Assembly: GCF_000317695.1 (NCBI RefSeq)
Contig: NC_019771.1
Location: 5,756,001 to 5,820,000, forward strand
Direction of reading: 5' to 3'
DNA from: Anabaena cylindrica PCC 7122
GTDB taxonomy: Bacteria > Cyanobacteriota > Cyanobacteriia > Cyanobacteriales > Nostocaceae
DNA length: 64,000 nt
A program made the position numbers and the translations under genes. Below the pieces are notes generated by a model. That model saw only the letters and a list, made by a program, of their open reading frames with translations. It had not been told where the DNA came from and ran no database searches. Below, piece by piece: positions 16,927 through 26,566 of this stretch. The stretch's first letter is position 1. Each line of letters starts with the position of its first letter.

Positions 16927-18171
16927 ATGATAGATAAAGTTGGCATTTTTTTAGATATTGAAAACTTAGCTGGTTGGCTAAAATTAGATGGAGGAGAAAC
17001 GCTACTTGATAGAGCTAGTGAATTAGGTAGTGTTGTAGTACGTCGTGCTTATGGGGATTTTAGTTTACCATCTGTTAGCAAAAGACAATCTGAATTAAAT
17101 TTATTAGGATTTGAGTTTGTTCATGTTTATCATCCAGTTAAAGGGAAAAATTCTGCTGATATTCAAATTGTAGTTGATGTGATGGAATATTTAACAAGAG
17201 TTCCTGATCTTCAATGGTTTGTATTAGCTACAGGTGATGCTGATTTTTCTCCATTATTTAGAAGATTAAAAGAGTTAGGAAAATCTGTTGTTGGAATTGG
17301 TCCCAAATCTAAATTAAGTGAAGTTGTCAAAAAATCTTGTAACCGCTTTATTTATACAGATACAAATGTTACAAACATTGTCACAAATATTGACATAACT
17401 ACATTTCCTATAAACAATAAAGAACTGCAAGAATCTTCTTTAGAACTATTAGAAAAGATTTTAAATAGAAATACCGATCAAATTCCTGTATCTGTCCTTA
17501 AAACAGCAATTTTAGAACTTGATCCTTCATTTGATGAAAGAAATTTTGGTTATTCAAAATTTTTATCATTCTTAAAAAGTGTTCCTGATATTGTTAGTTT
17601 AAGATTAGATAAACAAAAAACAACTTGGTTTGCTAAATCAGCAGAAGATAATAATGATGAAATAAAAATTTCATCTGAAGATCAAAATAATCAAAACCAA
17701 AATATACAACTACAACCTACACCGGATTTATATAAACGATTATTAAAGAAAATTGGATTACGATTATGCAAGAAAAAATTACTATGTGAAGCTTTTGTCA
17801 AACTTAATCAAAAGTTTAAAGATAAATTCAGCACATCAGAACAACTGGAATTTTTATTTGATACATTTGATAATCTTTATAGTCGTGGAGAAATTAGAGC
17901 AGCTTCTTTTCTCCTTTATAAATGTGGTTATATTATTAAAAGTGAAGATGTAAATGATACAGCTAATTTATCGCTAATAACAACCTTTTCTCAAGAGTAT
18001 GTACTTATAAAAATTGACAAAATTATTTTATCACATATTTATTATCAATGCCAAAATAAAAATATCAAATTTATACCTGATTTATGTATATCTTTAATGA
18101 TAAGTAATTTTTTTAAAAATAAGAACAAAATTCAAGAAATTATATCTCAGTGTAAACTAGAGCATGAGTAA
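16927..18171 (+). CDS. NYN-domain (LabA/DUF88-like) protein with LOTUS/OST-HTH domain, 414 aa
   Basis: Residues 1-145 form a NYN nuclease domain related to PIN: acidic active-site residues appear in FLDIENLAGW, SADIQIVVDVMEYL and LATGDADFSPLFRRLKELGK. After a linker, residues about 175-240 (LLEKILNRNTDQIPVSVLKT, AILELDPSFDERNFGYSKF, LSFLKSVPDIVSL) match the LOTUS/OST-HTH fold, which binds RNA (including G-quadruplex RNA) and often follows NYN domains. The remaining 170 residues are Lys/Leu-rich and unassigned. A role in RNA cleavage or surveillance is likely; the substrate is unknown. Codon use is strongly AT-biased and the gene sits beside dead TA genes. Confidence 0.85.
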   Translation: MIDKVGIFLDIENLAGWLKLDGGETLLDRASELGSVVVRRAYGDFSLPSVSKRQSELNLLGFEFVHVYHPVKGKNSADIQIVVDVMEYLTRVPDLQWFVLATGDADFSPLFRRLKELGKSVVGIGPKSKLSEVVKKSCNRFIYTDTNVTNIVTNIDITTFPINNKELQESSLELLEKILNRNTDQIPVSVLKTAILELDPSFDERNFGYSKFLSFLKSVPDIVSLRLDKQKTTWFAKSAEDNNDEIKISSEDQNNQNQNIQLQPTPDLYKRLLKKIGLRLCKKKLLCEAFVKLNQKFKDKFSTSEQLEFLFDTFDNLYSRGEIRAASFLLYKCGYIIKSEDVNDTANLSLITTFSQEYVLIKIDKIILSHIYYQCQNKNIKFIPDLCISLMISNFFKNKNKIQEIISQCKLEHE

Positions 18172-18325
18172 AGTTATCGCTCAAGCTCTCAACCTCTCAT
18201 CCTCAAAAGTAACTCCATCCTTTAAGTCCTTAAATCCTGATATGGTTTGCGTCACGCTACGCTATCAGACAAAATGATATAGTAACTTGAAAGAGCGAAT
18301 TTAATCTAAAATATAATTATCAACT

Positions 18326-18598
18326 ATGGAATTTGAATGGGATACAAAAAAAGCAGAATCTAACTTATCCAAACATGGAGTTTCATTTACAGAAGCTCAA
18401 ACAGTTTTTGATGATCCACTCTATGTTGATTTTTATGATCCTGATCATTCAGAAACAGAACATCGTTATATCATTATAGGAGAATCATCAAACAATCGTA
18501 TCTTGTTAGTTTCCTACACCGAAAGAGAAGATATAATTAGAATTATTAGTGCTAGACAAGTCACAAAACAAGAACTCAAAGCTTATCAAGAAGGTTAA
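18326..18598 (+). CDS. brnT: BrnT-family (DUF497) ribonuclease toxin, 90 aa
   Basis: The family pattern is plain: MEFEWDTKKAESNLSKHGVS, FTEAQTVFDDPLYVDF, EHRYIIIGESSNNRILLVSY and ISARQVTKQELKAY. BrnT toxins have a RelE-like fold and cut RNA in translation-linked stress responses; Lys, His and Arg of the KHGVSF and ISAR blocks are likely catalytic. The stop is followed after four bases by the ATG of the next gene, the normal toxin-then-antitoxin order for this type. Confidence 0.88.
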   Translation: MEFEWDTKKAESNLSKHGVSFTEAQTVFDDPLYVDFYDPDHSETEHRYIIIGESSNNRILLVSYTEREDIIRIISARQVTKQELKAYQEG

Positions 18599-18602
18599 AG
18601 CA

Positions 18603-18800
18603 ATGGAAGATGAATTAAGAGAGGAATATGATTTAAAAAGTCTAAAAGTCAGGAAAATGGGAGCAAAGCGTAAAAGTTTTGGTAATACAATTATCAAACT
18701 AGATGCAGATGTAGCAGAAGTTTTTCCTAATGCTGAATCAGTTAATGAAGCTCTGAGATTTTTAATTAGAATCAGCAGAGAAAATCAAGTTCCATTATAA
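18603..18800 (+). CDS. BrnA-like antitoxin, 65 aa
   Basis: The ATG at 18603 follows an AAGAAGG ribosome site inside the end of brnT and is preferred over an overlapping upstream start. The protein MEDELREEYDLKSLKVRKMG continues to KLDADVAEVFPNAESVNEAL and ALRFLIRISRENQ. Its C-terminal half resembles a ribbon-helix-helix or CopG-type DNA-binding unit (strand NTIIKLDAD, helices EVFPNAESVNEALR). Position and size make it the antitoxin that neutralises the BrnT toxin and represses the operon. The BrnA family name is by context. Confidence 0.75.
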   Translation: MEDELREEYDLKSLKVRKMGAKRKSFGNTIIKLDADVAEVFPNAESVNEALRFLIRISRENQVPL

Positions 18801-18814
18801 ATTAAATTCTGTAA

Positions 18815-18840
18815 GTTGGGTTTTTCAACCCAACATTTTT
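18815..18840 (+). terminator. Intrinsic terminator of the BrnT-type operon
   Basis: GTTGGGTT (18815-18822) pairs with AACCCAAC (18827-18834) around a 4-nt loop and is followed by ATTTTTATTT. It is 15 bases past the antitoxin stop. Confidence 0.8.
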
Positions 18841-18949
18841 ATTTATAACTAAAATCAAAAATAACCTCATCCTAAAAATCCTGATTCAGAAAATACCCGA
18901 AATTAGCTACAATATAAATAATTATTGTACCTCTATACTTACTGTTCAG

Positions 18950-19903
18950 ATGAATACAAAAATCAAACCAGACTGGGCTGGACAAGGTTTACTTTCTCAG
19001 TTTGTCAACCTGCTGATTAATACTAAACCTATCTACAGCTTAATGAAACAACAAGCTAGGCAAGTAATGATTAAAACTGCCGAAAAAAACGGTGTTGCTT
19101 GGCGTAAAAATTACGAGAAACTAGAAGCATCAGGAATCAAAGAAAAGCTGACAGAAGTTGTTAATCCCAATGTAGTTTATCCTGAGTACTACAAAGTTCC
19201 TTTTCATGCTTATAGTGAAGGTAATCTTTGCTGGAAAGCGGCTTTTGAAGCTCCCAGTGCTACCTATGCTATGGGATTACGGGTATGGCCAAAAGAGAAA
19301 ATTACTTGGCAAACTGCAAACCACAGATTAAGGTCAAGTTTTCACGAAGTTTTAGGCACTTATGTCACTCAAGATGTGCAGGATATTTTAGATATTGGCT
19401 GTTCAGTTGGTATTTCTACTTTAGAAATACACCGCTATTATCAACAAAAACAAAACCATCCAGTTAACACAATAGGTTTAGATTTATCTCCCTATATGTT
19501 GAGTGTAGCTAAACAGTTAGATGTTGATAACGAAATATCCCAATGGTTGCACACTCAAGCAGAAAATACAGGATTAGCAAATGAGTCTTTTGACTTAGTA
19601 ACTCTCCAATTTGTTACTCATGAACTTCCTAGTTTTGCTAGTCAGGCTATTTTTCAGGAAGCTTTGCGGTTGTTACGTCCTGGTGGTTGCTTTGCCATAG
19701 TAGATAATAATCCAAAATCACCTGTAATTCAAAACTTACCTCCTGTACTATTTACACTGATGAAAAGTACAGAACCTTGGTCTGATGAATACTATATGTT
19801 TGACATAGAAGGGACTTTACAAACTATAGGTTTTGAGGTACTAACGACGGTTTCTACTGACCCACGACACCGTGCTATTGTTGCTAAAAAAACAATTTTG
19901 TAA
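18950..19903 (+). CDS. Class I SAM-dependent methyltransferase, 317 aa
   Basis: The C-terminal half holds a Rossmann methyltransferase core: motif I ILDIGCSVGISTLEIH, the post-I acidic GLDLSPYM, FDLVTLQFVTHELP, and RLLRPGGCFAIVDNNP. The N-terminal 130 residues (SLMKQQARQVMIKTAEKNGV, PEYYKVPFHAYSEGNLCW) form an extra helical part seen in a conserved cyanobacterial group of unknown substrate. It has no signal peptide and stands alone. A small-molecule or lipid substrate is possible; nothing in the sequence decides it. Confidence 0.85.
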   Translation: MNTKIKPDWAGQGLLSQFVNLLINTKPIYSLMKQQARQVMIKTAEKNGVAWRKNYEKLEASGIKEKLTEVVNPNVVYPEYYKVPFHAYSEGNLCWKAAFEAPSATYAMGLRVWPKEKITWQTANHRLRSSFHEVLGTYVTQDVQDILDIGCSVGISTLEIHRYYQQKQNHPVNTIGLDLSPYMLSVAKQLDVDNEISQWLHTQAENTGLANESFDLVTLQFVTHELPSFASQAIFQEALRLLRPGGCFAIVDNNPKSPVIQNLPPVLFTLMKSTEPWSDEYYMFDIEGTLQTIGFEVLTTVSTDPRHRAIVAKKTIL

Positions 19904-20063
19904 AAGTGTAGTTTGTAGGGAAAATTTTTATTTATCCCTACGTTTAGATTGATTTTAAAAACCATTCACAATATCATCACAACTGTCAATCTTTAAATAC
20001 TGATTCAGACTATTAAACATCCATTAACTTGAAATTTATCTTAATCAATATTCAATTTCTAAT

Positions 20064-20453
20064 TTACGTCTGAAAACCCAAATTTTTCATCAATTCCATT
20101 AAAGAAACTCCGTGCAAATGTGCCAGATCTGCTAGATATTCAAAACGATGTGCTTGCAGTTGATCTATCTGTTCACTTAAACGTAATAACTCTCTATACT
20201 CCTCATCTGTCAGATTTTCTTCATCCGCTTTAGCTATTAATTGGTTGTAATAAATCTGAGTATTATCAGAAATATCTGGATTATTTTTGAGAAACAATTC
20301 AGCTTCTTCTTTAATCAATTTAGCGGCTTTTCTTTGGGTATGCAAAATAATGACTTGAGAGACGAATTTATCGAAATCTGGCTCGTTTAATTGTTGAACA
20401 GCTTGGAACAAAGCTTCTGAAGATAATTGAACTTCAAGTTTCACTGTTGACAT
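20064..20453 (-). CDS. Conserved hypothetical protein, antitoxin-like, 129 aa
   Basis: MSTVKLEVQLSSEALFQAVQ, QLNEPDFDKFVSQVIILHTQ and EENLTDEEYRELLRLSEQID form an all-helical protein of a kind often found in cyanobacterial genomes next to a PIN or RNase-type toxin. The closing part (ADLAHLHGVSLMELMKNLGF) is also typical. No toxin gene or remnant is visible within 200 bases on either side, so if it is an antitoxin it is an orphan. Confidence 0.6.
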   Translation of the reverse strand: MSTVKLEVQLSSEALFQAVQQLNEPDFDKFVSQVIILHTQRKAAKLIKEEAELFLKNNPDISDNTQIYYNQLIAKADEENLTDEEYRELLRLSEQIDQLQAHRFEYLADLAHLHGVSLMELMKNLGFQT

Positions 20454-20730
20454 TTTTTACATCTCGCCAGCTAATTTGTCAATATTCTATCAATAGACTG
20501 ATGACAACAAGTATATATGGCGTTATGAATCCGTACAACTATTCCTTGAAATTATAAAAAATCATCAGAAGTTGATACTAATCATAAATGTTAAACAAGG
20601 TATCATTTTGATAAAGAATATTAAGATTATACAAAAAATTGTAAGTTATATTTATTTGTAAGTAGTGGATATGAACAATCAATCCACCCCTACAAATATT
20701 ACTGTTAACAGAAAAGTACCTTAAAAAAGG

Positions 20731-21108
20731 TTAACCAAACCAGTGAGAGGGTTGACAACCCGGTTGAACTGTTTCACGAAGGTGATTACTAATCCAGTCT
20801 GATTTTTGTTGGATAATTGAAAATATACCTTGATGAATCAAATTTTGTAGATGTAAGTGTTGCCCTAGAGGATGACGTGGTAACTTTTGGTTGATAGAGT
20901 TATTTTGTTCATCTTCATGTATGGAAATTTGACTATCAGGAACTGCGCTATAAAAGCCAGGAAGACGATTGATAACAAAGGAAATTAGCTCTTGTCGTAA
21001 ATCAGGAATTGCAAAAGCTTGTTGATAAGGTTCATACAGATATGTATCTAAAACACTTTCAATTTCACCGATGACTGATTGGTGGGATAACTTGACTACT
21101 GTTTCCAT
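20731..21108 (-). CDS. Conserved hypothetical protein, weakly ComFB-like, 125 aa
   Basis: METVVKLSHQSVIGEIESVL, DTYLYEPYQQAFAIPDLRQE and LISFVINRLPGFYSAVPD resemble the helix pattern of cyanobacterial ComFB-type proteins, some of which bind cyclic di-nucleotides; the N-R-L-P-x-x-Y block is the best match. The C-terminal 50 residues are polar, with a GCQPSHWFG end. The assignment is weak. It is a single gene with long AT-rich flanks. Confidence 0.45.
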   Translation of the reverse strand: METVVKLSHQSVIGEIESVLDTYLYEPYQQAFAIPDLRQELISFVINRLPGFYSAVPDSQISIHEDEQNNSINQKLPRHPLGQHLHLQNLIHQGIFSIIQQKSDWISNHLRETVQPGCQPSHWFG

Positions 21109-21461
21109 GATTTATTATCTCCTGATTGTTAATAATTTACACAACGAAAAAGCTATCTAAATGGTGTATTTTTATGATAAACATCTGGAAATTTTCCAGT
21201 ATTAGACCTCATAACCTTATCTAAAAATTGTTTTTGGCAAAATTTTAGATATTTAATTATCCTATTTTTAGGTTAAATTTATACTCTTTTGAGTACAAGC
21301 TTAAAAATAGTATTCATTTAATTTTTGATATTATCGGTTTATAATTCTAATTATTTGAAATTTACAATTTTTTACAAAAAAATATACAAAACGCAGCATA
21401 AACTATTAGGGATCAATTTTGGTATTATTACCCTAACTTCCATGCAGTCAGATGGGGTAGT
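21109..21461. other. AT-rich intergenic region
   Basis: About 350 bases with no frame or clear hairpin. It lies between the start of the gene at 20731-21108 (minus) and the end of the channel gene (minus), so it should hold the promoter of the former and the terminator of the latter. Confidence 0.4.
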
Positions 21462-23150
21462 TCATCCTATTATCGGCTGCTGCTCTTCGCGCCATAACTG
21501 ATATAACCGATTTGCAGGTATGGTCATGTACAAAATATCTCCTGCACTCAAATTGGTATCTAACAAATCCCAACCGTGTAAAGTTTGATGATTTGTCTCT
21601 ACATACAAAGGTACAAAATCAGCAGACCTAGCTACATCTTTTACCCATTGACCACAAAAAGGATGTAACGGCGTAATCAAAGTAGCAAAAGCTACCCACA
21701 AACTATCGCCAATAATGCCATTACCAATAATTTTACCTCCTAGGGCAGCAGCAGCAAAAGCTGGTGCTGCTAATTCTGCAGGACTGAGTACAGCTTCAAA
21801 GTCAAATACCTGTTTTGTCATCCCTGCAAAATCAGGATCAGCATAATGAACAATCACAGGAATTTTCGGTGTTAAACCTTTAGCTTTGAGAGCAATTTCT
21901 AAATTAGTAGCATCGTTATTAGTAACAGCCAGAACAGCAGCTGCGGTATCTATATTACTTGTTTGTAGCGTTGTGCGGAAACTTGCATCTGCAAGAATAA
22001 CAGGAATACTCATTCCCCTAGCAGCGTTGACAAATCTATTATTAGGATCTGTTTCAATTACTACTACTTCATATCCGCCAGCATGAAGTTGTTGAATAAT
22101 TCTAATACCAATTCCACTCAAACCGCAAACAATATAATGATTACGTTGGGGAATTCTGGCAGCATCCCAAAATTGTTTGAGGCGAGTACCTAAAACGAAA
22201 TCGGTGAGCATAGCATACCAAATACCAAAAACTGCTGCCCCAGCCAGCATCATAAAAACTGTAAATAATTTAATGCTATTGGGTGCTTGTTCTACAACTT
22301 TGTCATTACCACCAGCACCTGTAATCATGCCTACAGCAAAATATAAAGCATCAACAAATGAGATATTTAATTTAGCCGAAACATAGGTAAATGTGGCGAG
22401 TAAAATAATGACTATTAGCGCTATCGCCATGACGATTACTGATTGGGCGTGTTTCTGAAACTGCCGAACACTTGTGAAAATTTTCAGCAGTTTTCTTCCC
22501 CATGATTTACGAGGGAGATTGACACGAGGTTGAGAACCAATAATTAAGCGATCACCTACTTTCAATTTTTGTTCTGATAATACGGCAGATACTAAATTTA
22601 TCTTCCCTAGCAAGGGTAAATAATAAATTAGCATCCGGGACTTATCTTCCCACAAATCACTTAGTTTATAACCTCTCCAAGGATGATCTTCATCAATATA
22701 TTCTTCCTGAATTGGCCAAGTTTGATCAAATAACTTGATTTGCCCAATTGCTTGATTTCCCAGGGCGGCAAAGGTAAATACTGGTGCTGCTAAACCGACA
22801 ACACTCATACTTAAATGATCTACAAGAGTTTGATCTAGGCGTTCGCTCAAGTTCGGATTATAGAAGCGATTAATAATCCGAATTTGGGGATTCAGTATCC
22901 GCGCCTGCATCATAATTGACAAATTTAATGCATCATCAGAGCTAGCAATTACTAAAGTATGTGCTTGCTCAATTCCTGCTGCTTTCAGGGTAGAAGCTGT
23001 GTATAATTCACCAATAATTACATCTCCCGTAGCTTCGCCAGGTATGGGTTTGCGATGAATACCAACAACGGAAGCACCCTGTTGTCTCAGCAAACGAAAG
23101 ATTTTATATCCAGTACGTCCTAAGCCACAAACAATGATTCGAGGTTTCAT
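21462..23150 (-). CDS. Potassium-channel-like protein with two RCK (TrkA-N) domains, 562 aa
   Basis: Residues 1-220 form a Rossmann RCK domain (MKPRIIVCGLGRTGYKIFRL). Two membrane helices lie at about 238-260 and 293-315, with the intervening pore region LYFAVGMITGAGGNDK. A second RCK domain follows (NHYIVCGLSGIGIRIIQQLH, then VVVIETDP). RCK domains bind NAD or other ligands and gate K+ channels. The usual filter TVGYGD is replaced by ITGAGGND, so selectivity for K+ is uncertain. The order RCK-channel-RCK in one chain is a known but less common design. Confidence 0.82.
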   Translation of the reverse strand: MKPRIIVCGLGRTGYKIFRLLRQQGASVVGIHRKPIPGEATGDVIIGELYTASTLKAAGIEQAHTLVIASSDDALNLSIMMQARILNPQIRIINRFYNPNLSERLDQTLVDHLSMSVVGLAAPVFTFAALGNQAIGQIKLFDQTWPIQEEYIDEDHPWRGYKLSDLWEDKSRMLIYYLPLLGKINLVSAVLSEQKLKVGDRLIIGSQPRVNLPRKSWGRKLLKIFTSVRQFQKHAQSVIVMAIALIVIILLATFTYVSAKLNISFVDALYFAVGMITGAGGNDKVVEQAPNSIKLFTVFMMLAGAAVFGIWYAMLTDFVLGTRLKQFWDAARIPQRNHYIVCGLSGIGIRIIQQLHAGGYEVVVIETDPNNRFVNAARGMSIPVILADASFRTTLQTSNIDTAAAVLAVTNNDATNLEIALKAKGLTPKIPVIVHYADPDFAGMTKQVFDFEAVLSPAELAAPAFAAAALGGKIIGNGIIGDSLWVAFATLITPLHPFCGQWVKDVARSADFVPLYVETNHQTLHGWDLLDTNLSAGDILYMTIPANRLYQLWREEQQPIIG

Positions 23151-23246
23151 GAAACAGCAGCATGATTTACAAGAAAGGCTGCATATAAGTCCTTTATTTC
23201 CATTGTTGCTTACTTGCGGAAGGGATAACTGTAGCAGAAAATACTA

Positions 23247-23351
23247 TACAGCAGAATTCAGGAGTCAGGAGTCAGGAGTCAGAAGTAAAACTGGCTTTGT
23301 GTATAGGTTTCAATTTAGATTTTGTACCTCCTAACTACGCAAACTGCTATA
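23247..23351. repeat. Repeat element with heptamer expansion, copy 1
   Basis: It begins TACAGCAGAATTCAGGAGTCA, contains three exact GGAGTCA heptamers (23261-23281), then CTGGCTTTG, CAATTTAGATTTTGTAC and ends near CTGCTATA, an imperfect inverse of the start. The same framework is found at 34820-34954 with a different internal filling. It is noncoding, probably a MITE whose inside grows by heptamer repeats. Confidence 0.55.
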
Positions 23352-23419
23352 AACTTAAATTGTGTCAATTTACAGATTTTGCTGCGGGGTAGTTTTATGT
23401 TTATCAAAAATACGTTCTC

Positions 23420-25747
23420 TCAAGAGATTCCTGTCCAAGGTGTGGTGGGAGAGTCAGTATCAAGCAAAGATAAATGATCTGTGGAATACTTTGTATGGAA
23501 GTTAATTTTGCTATCTTCACAAATTGGTAATTTATGCAGTTCATCTAATACTTCTAGCACAGATTGATATCGTTGTTTATAATCTTCAGAAATCATTTTA
23601 TTGATAATTTCTGTCAAAGGCTGACTCACTATAGCTTTGTCTATCCATTTGACTTCGCCATCACTATCTCTTGCTAATTCGTGGGGAGAAATACCAGTTA
23701 AAGCCTTAATTCCAATCATGCCAATGGCGTAAATATCACTATTATATTTAGGACGACCAAAACATTGTTCGCTAGGTGCATAACCTTTAGTCCCAATACC
23801 GATTGTGAAGGCGGTTGAATCAAGACTTTCTGTTATTTGAGTACTAACTTCTTTGACTGCACCAAAGTCAATTAGTACGAGTTTCCAATCTGAGTGACGG
23901 CGGATAATATTGTTAGGTTTGATGTCTCGGTGAATCACACCATTTTCATGGACAAATCTTAAGATTAGCAATAGTTCTTTTAACAGAGTAATTGTTAAAC
24001 TTTCTGTGATACACTTACCGGAAATTAATTCCTGATTTAAAGGATGTCCAAGTATGTATTCTTGCACTAAATAAAATTCTTTGTCTTCTTCAAAATATGC
24101 TAAAAGCTGAGGAATTTGATGGTGTGTTCCTAGTTTTTCCAGGGTTTTGGCTTCTGCACTAAATAAACGCCTAGCTAGTGCTAAACTTTCTGCTTTAGTT
24201 GTGGCTGGTTTTAGCTGCTTGACTACACATTGGGGGTTTCCAGGACGCTGTATATCTTCAGCTACATAAGTTTCACTAAATCCACCTGCACCTAAAACTT
24301 TAATAATTTTGTAGCGTGCGGCGAGTATTTTACCATTCAATGCTAAATCCCTTTGCTGAATTAGGTCTTTTAAGTCGTCTTGTTGGCTGATAATTTCTTG
24401 AATAATGGGAGAAGATTTGTATTTTTGGAAAATTAGGAATAATTTTTGTTTATTGATTTTTTCCCTAGCCACTTCAGTGACTAAATAAGAGAGTCCTGTG
24501 AGAGCGATCGCTATCATGGGTACTATAGTCGGGAACATCAGTTGACTATAGATAAAGCTGCTATAACTGATTGCTCCCCAAATACTAGCCAAAGCTATAC
24601 TCAAAAAAAATCTCGAAACACCTCTTTTCTTGATGGTCACTATCACAGTTGCACCCCCTACAAGCAACAGCACAAATAGACCACGTAATATTGGACTTGT
24701 AATTGCTGTACCAATAGTTTTATTTTCCATCAAGGTAGCGATCGCATGAGCATGAATTTCTACTCCAGCCATAGGATCATGTGCTGAAACGGCTACTCGA
24801 TGATAATCATTGCTTAGTTGCGATGTTGCACCAATTAGCACGATTTTATTTTGGAAAACCCTTCCCTGTTGTAAATAATTGTTCCAATTTTCTGAATCAA
24901 ATACATACCAAAACGGCACTATCTTAAATCTATCGCCATTTCCCCAAAAATAAATGCGATCGCCCCTAGGTTGAGAATAATTCTCTTGTGCTGCTCCTAA
25001 AACTGCTTCCCCAAAAGAGGGTATTTTAGTTGTAATCACATTCTCTTGAGCTAAAAACTGGGAATATTCACTGGCCAATCGATGAACCTTACCATCCACC
25101 TCCACAGGAAAATTTACTGAACCAATAGACACAGAACCCATGCGAAACATTTCTTGCGGTTGGGTCAATTGCTGGAATGATCCTTGATGTGTCGTAAAAT
25201 CTTCATAAACTGCGGCTAAGGTAACTTTATTCCCATATTTTTGTAAAACTGACTGTAATTGCTGATCATCAGCTTCACCATAACTACTTGGCCCATCAAA
25301 AACTATACCTAAAGCTACCGTACGCGCACCCGCTTTCATCAATTTACTAATCACTTGAGCATAGGCTGCACGTTGGTAAGGAAAAGATTTTAGTGGTTCT
25401 AAGTAGGCATACTGTTGAGGATCAGTCCTATAATACTGTTCAGGAATTGATATCGACTGATCATCAACTGCCAAAATCACAATATCTTGCGGTGCCGTTA
25501 TTGGCCCACGTATTTGAAAAAAAGTAGTTAAAGCTTGAGTTTCTATCAGTTTCACCCCATCTCCACCAGAAGCACTCAGTACTGCTGCCAGTATTGCCGA
25601 AGTACCACTGAGCAGATGACCAAAATGCACCATTAGTTTAGACTGGTGTAACGAGGCAGTTAAATTTCCTTTTGTGAATTTACTTAACTGGTTCTGGGCA
25701 GCAGATAGCGATTTTTTAATTGAGGTCGATCTAGATTCTTCTGCCAT
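23420..25747 (-). CDS. CHASE2-domain serine/threonine protein kinase, 775 aa
   Basis: A first membrane helix (FGHLLSGTSAILAAVLSASG, about 42-62) leads to an extracytoplasmic CHASE2 sensor domain to about residue 350, with the typical RGPITAPQDIVILAVDDQSI and the FDGPSSYGEADD and KIVLIGAT blocks. Three membrane helices follow (about 355-435). The cytoplasmic kinase domain spans about 478-740: glycine loop LGAGGFSETYVAE, catalytic VIHRDIKPNN and IDFGAVKEV, then GTKGYAPSEQ in the activation segment. It therefore senses an outside signal and phosphorylates Ser/Thr on cytoplasmic targets. CHASE2-kinase fusions are a cyanobacterial speciality. Signal and targets are unknown. Confidence 0.93.
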   Translation of the reverse strand: MAEESRSTSIKKSLSAAQNQLSKFTKGNLTASLHQSKLMVHFGHLLSGTSAILAAVLSASGGDGVKLIETQALTTFFQIRGPITAPQDIVILAVDDQSISIPEQYYRTDPQQYAYLEPLKSFPYQRAAYAQVISKLMKAGARTVALGIVFDGPSSYGEADDQQLQSVLQKYGNKVTLAAVYEDFTTHQGSFQQLTQPQEMFRMGSVSIGSVNFPVEVDGKVHRLASEYSQFLAQENVITTKIPSFGEAVLGAAQENYSQPRGDRIYFWGNGDRFKIVPFWYVFDSENWNNYLQQGRVFQNKIVLIGATSQLSNDYHRVAVSAHDPMAGVEIHAHAIATLMENKTIGTAITSPILRGLFVLLLVGGATVIVTIKKRGVSRFFLSIALASIWGAISYSSFIYSQLMFPTIVPMIAIALTGLSYLVTEVAREKINKQKLFLIFQKYKSSPIIQEIISQQDDLKDLIQQRDLALNGKILAARYKIIKVLGAGGFSETYVAEDIQRPGNPQCVVKQLKPATTKAESLALARRLFSAEAKTLEKLGTHHQIPQLLAYFEEDKEFYLVQEYILGHPLNQELISGKCITESLTITLLKELLLILRFVHENGVIHRDIKPNNIIRRHSDWKLVLIDFGAVKEVSTQITESLDSTAFTIGIGTKGYAPSEQCFGRPKYNSDIYAIGMIGIKALTGISPHELARDSDGEVKWIDKAIVSQPLTEIINKMISEDYKQRYQSVLEVLDELHKLPICEDSKINFHTKYSTDHLSLLDTDSPTTPWTGIS

Positions 25748-26566
25748 ATCGTGTTACTCATTAATTTAAGTACAACGCTTTTATTTATACACACAGCATC
25801 TAGTACTAACATCGGGAAATCAAACTCTTATACCTTATATCATTACTCAAGTATGCTTTAATTCCAATTAAACTTGCATTGTTACATTACCGCTAAAGAA
25901 CTTCCCATCCAGATACTGCCCTACTTTCCTTGTGGCTAAATTCCTATCTGTGATTGTTGCACAGATATCTTCCAGATATGCTTCACCTTTGTGATTGGTG
26001 ACGGTGAGATTTTATCCTAACTTTAGGACTCAACTCCACTAAAAGGACAGCAGGAAGAGACTAAACTTTTAGCCTTCTATCACTAACTGCTTCCTTCTTG
26101 ATTTAGCAAAGTCCAGGCAAAAGGCAACTTCTGAACAATGGTATACTAGGCAACCTTGCCAGGAAGTCTTCTTTCTGTGGTTAAATCTTGATACTTACCA
26201 GAAACTTATTTCTGCTATTGAGGACAAAATCTATTGATGGGCATCAGCCTAGATCTTATTCCCAGCCCATACTATACCTCTTTAGGAGTAAACTTGATCG
26301 ATATACAGATCACAATCCTGTAACTGGGTCGATTTTATTGGTAGATTTTGATCGTAGGGTATCTTGAAAAAAGTTGGAGGTTAAACAAGTTCAGTTAACG
26401 AGTATATCAAATTTAATGTTTTAGCCAATTTTATGCTTTGACAGAGGTAAGATAAAAGCTATACATGAAAACTACCTTTATAGATATTAGCGACCTTGCC
26501 AATTAAGAATTGCTATAATCTATTGTTCCATCTTACATTCTTATCTATTATTAGGTGTAAATTTCT
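25748..26566. other. Long intergenic region, 819 bp, content unexplained
   Basis: No protein frame of note on either strand. The middle (about 25880-26350) is less AT-rich than normal spacer here and carries several promoter-like TATACT and TATACC hexamers, so a noncoding RNA or a long leader is possible but not shown. A TATAAT box at 26514-26519, about 48 bases before the next ATG, is a plausible -10 element for the NYN gene. Confidence 0.4.
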
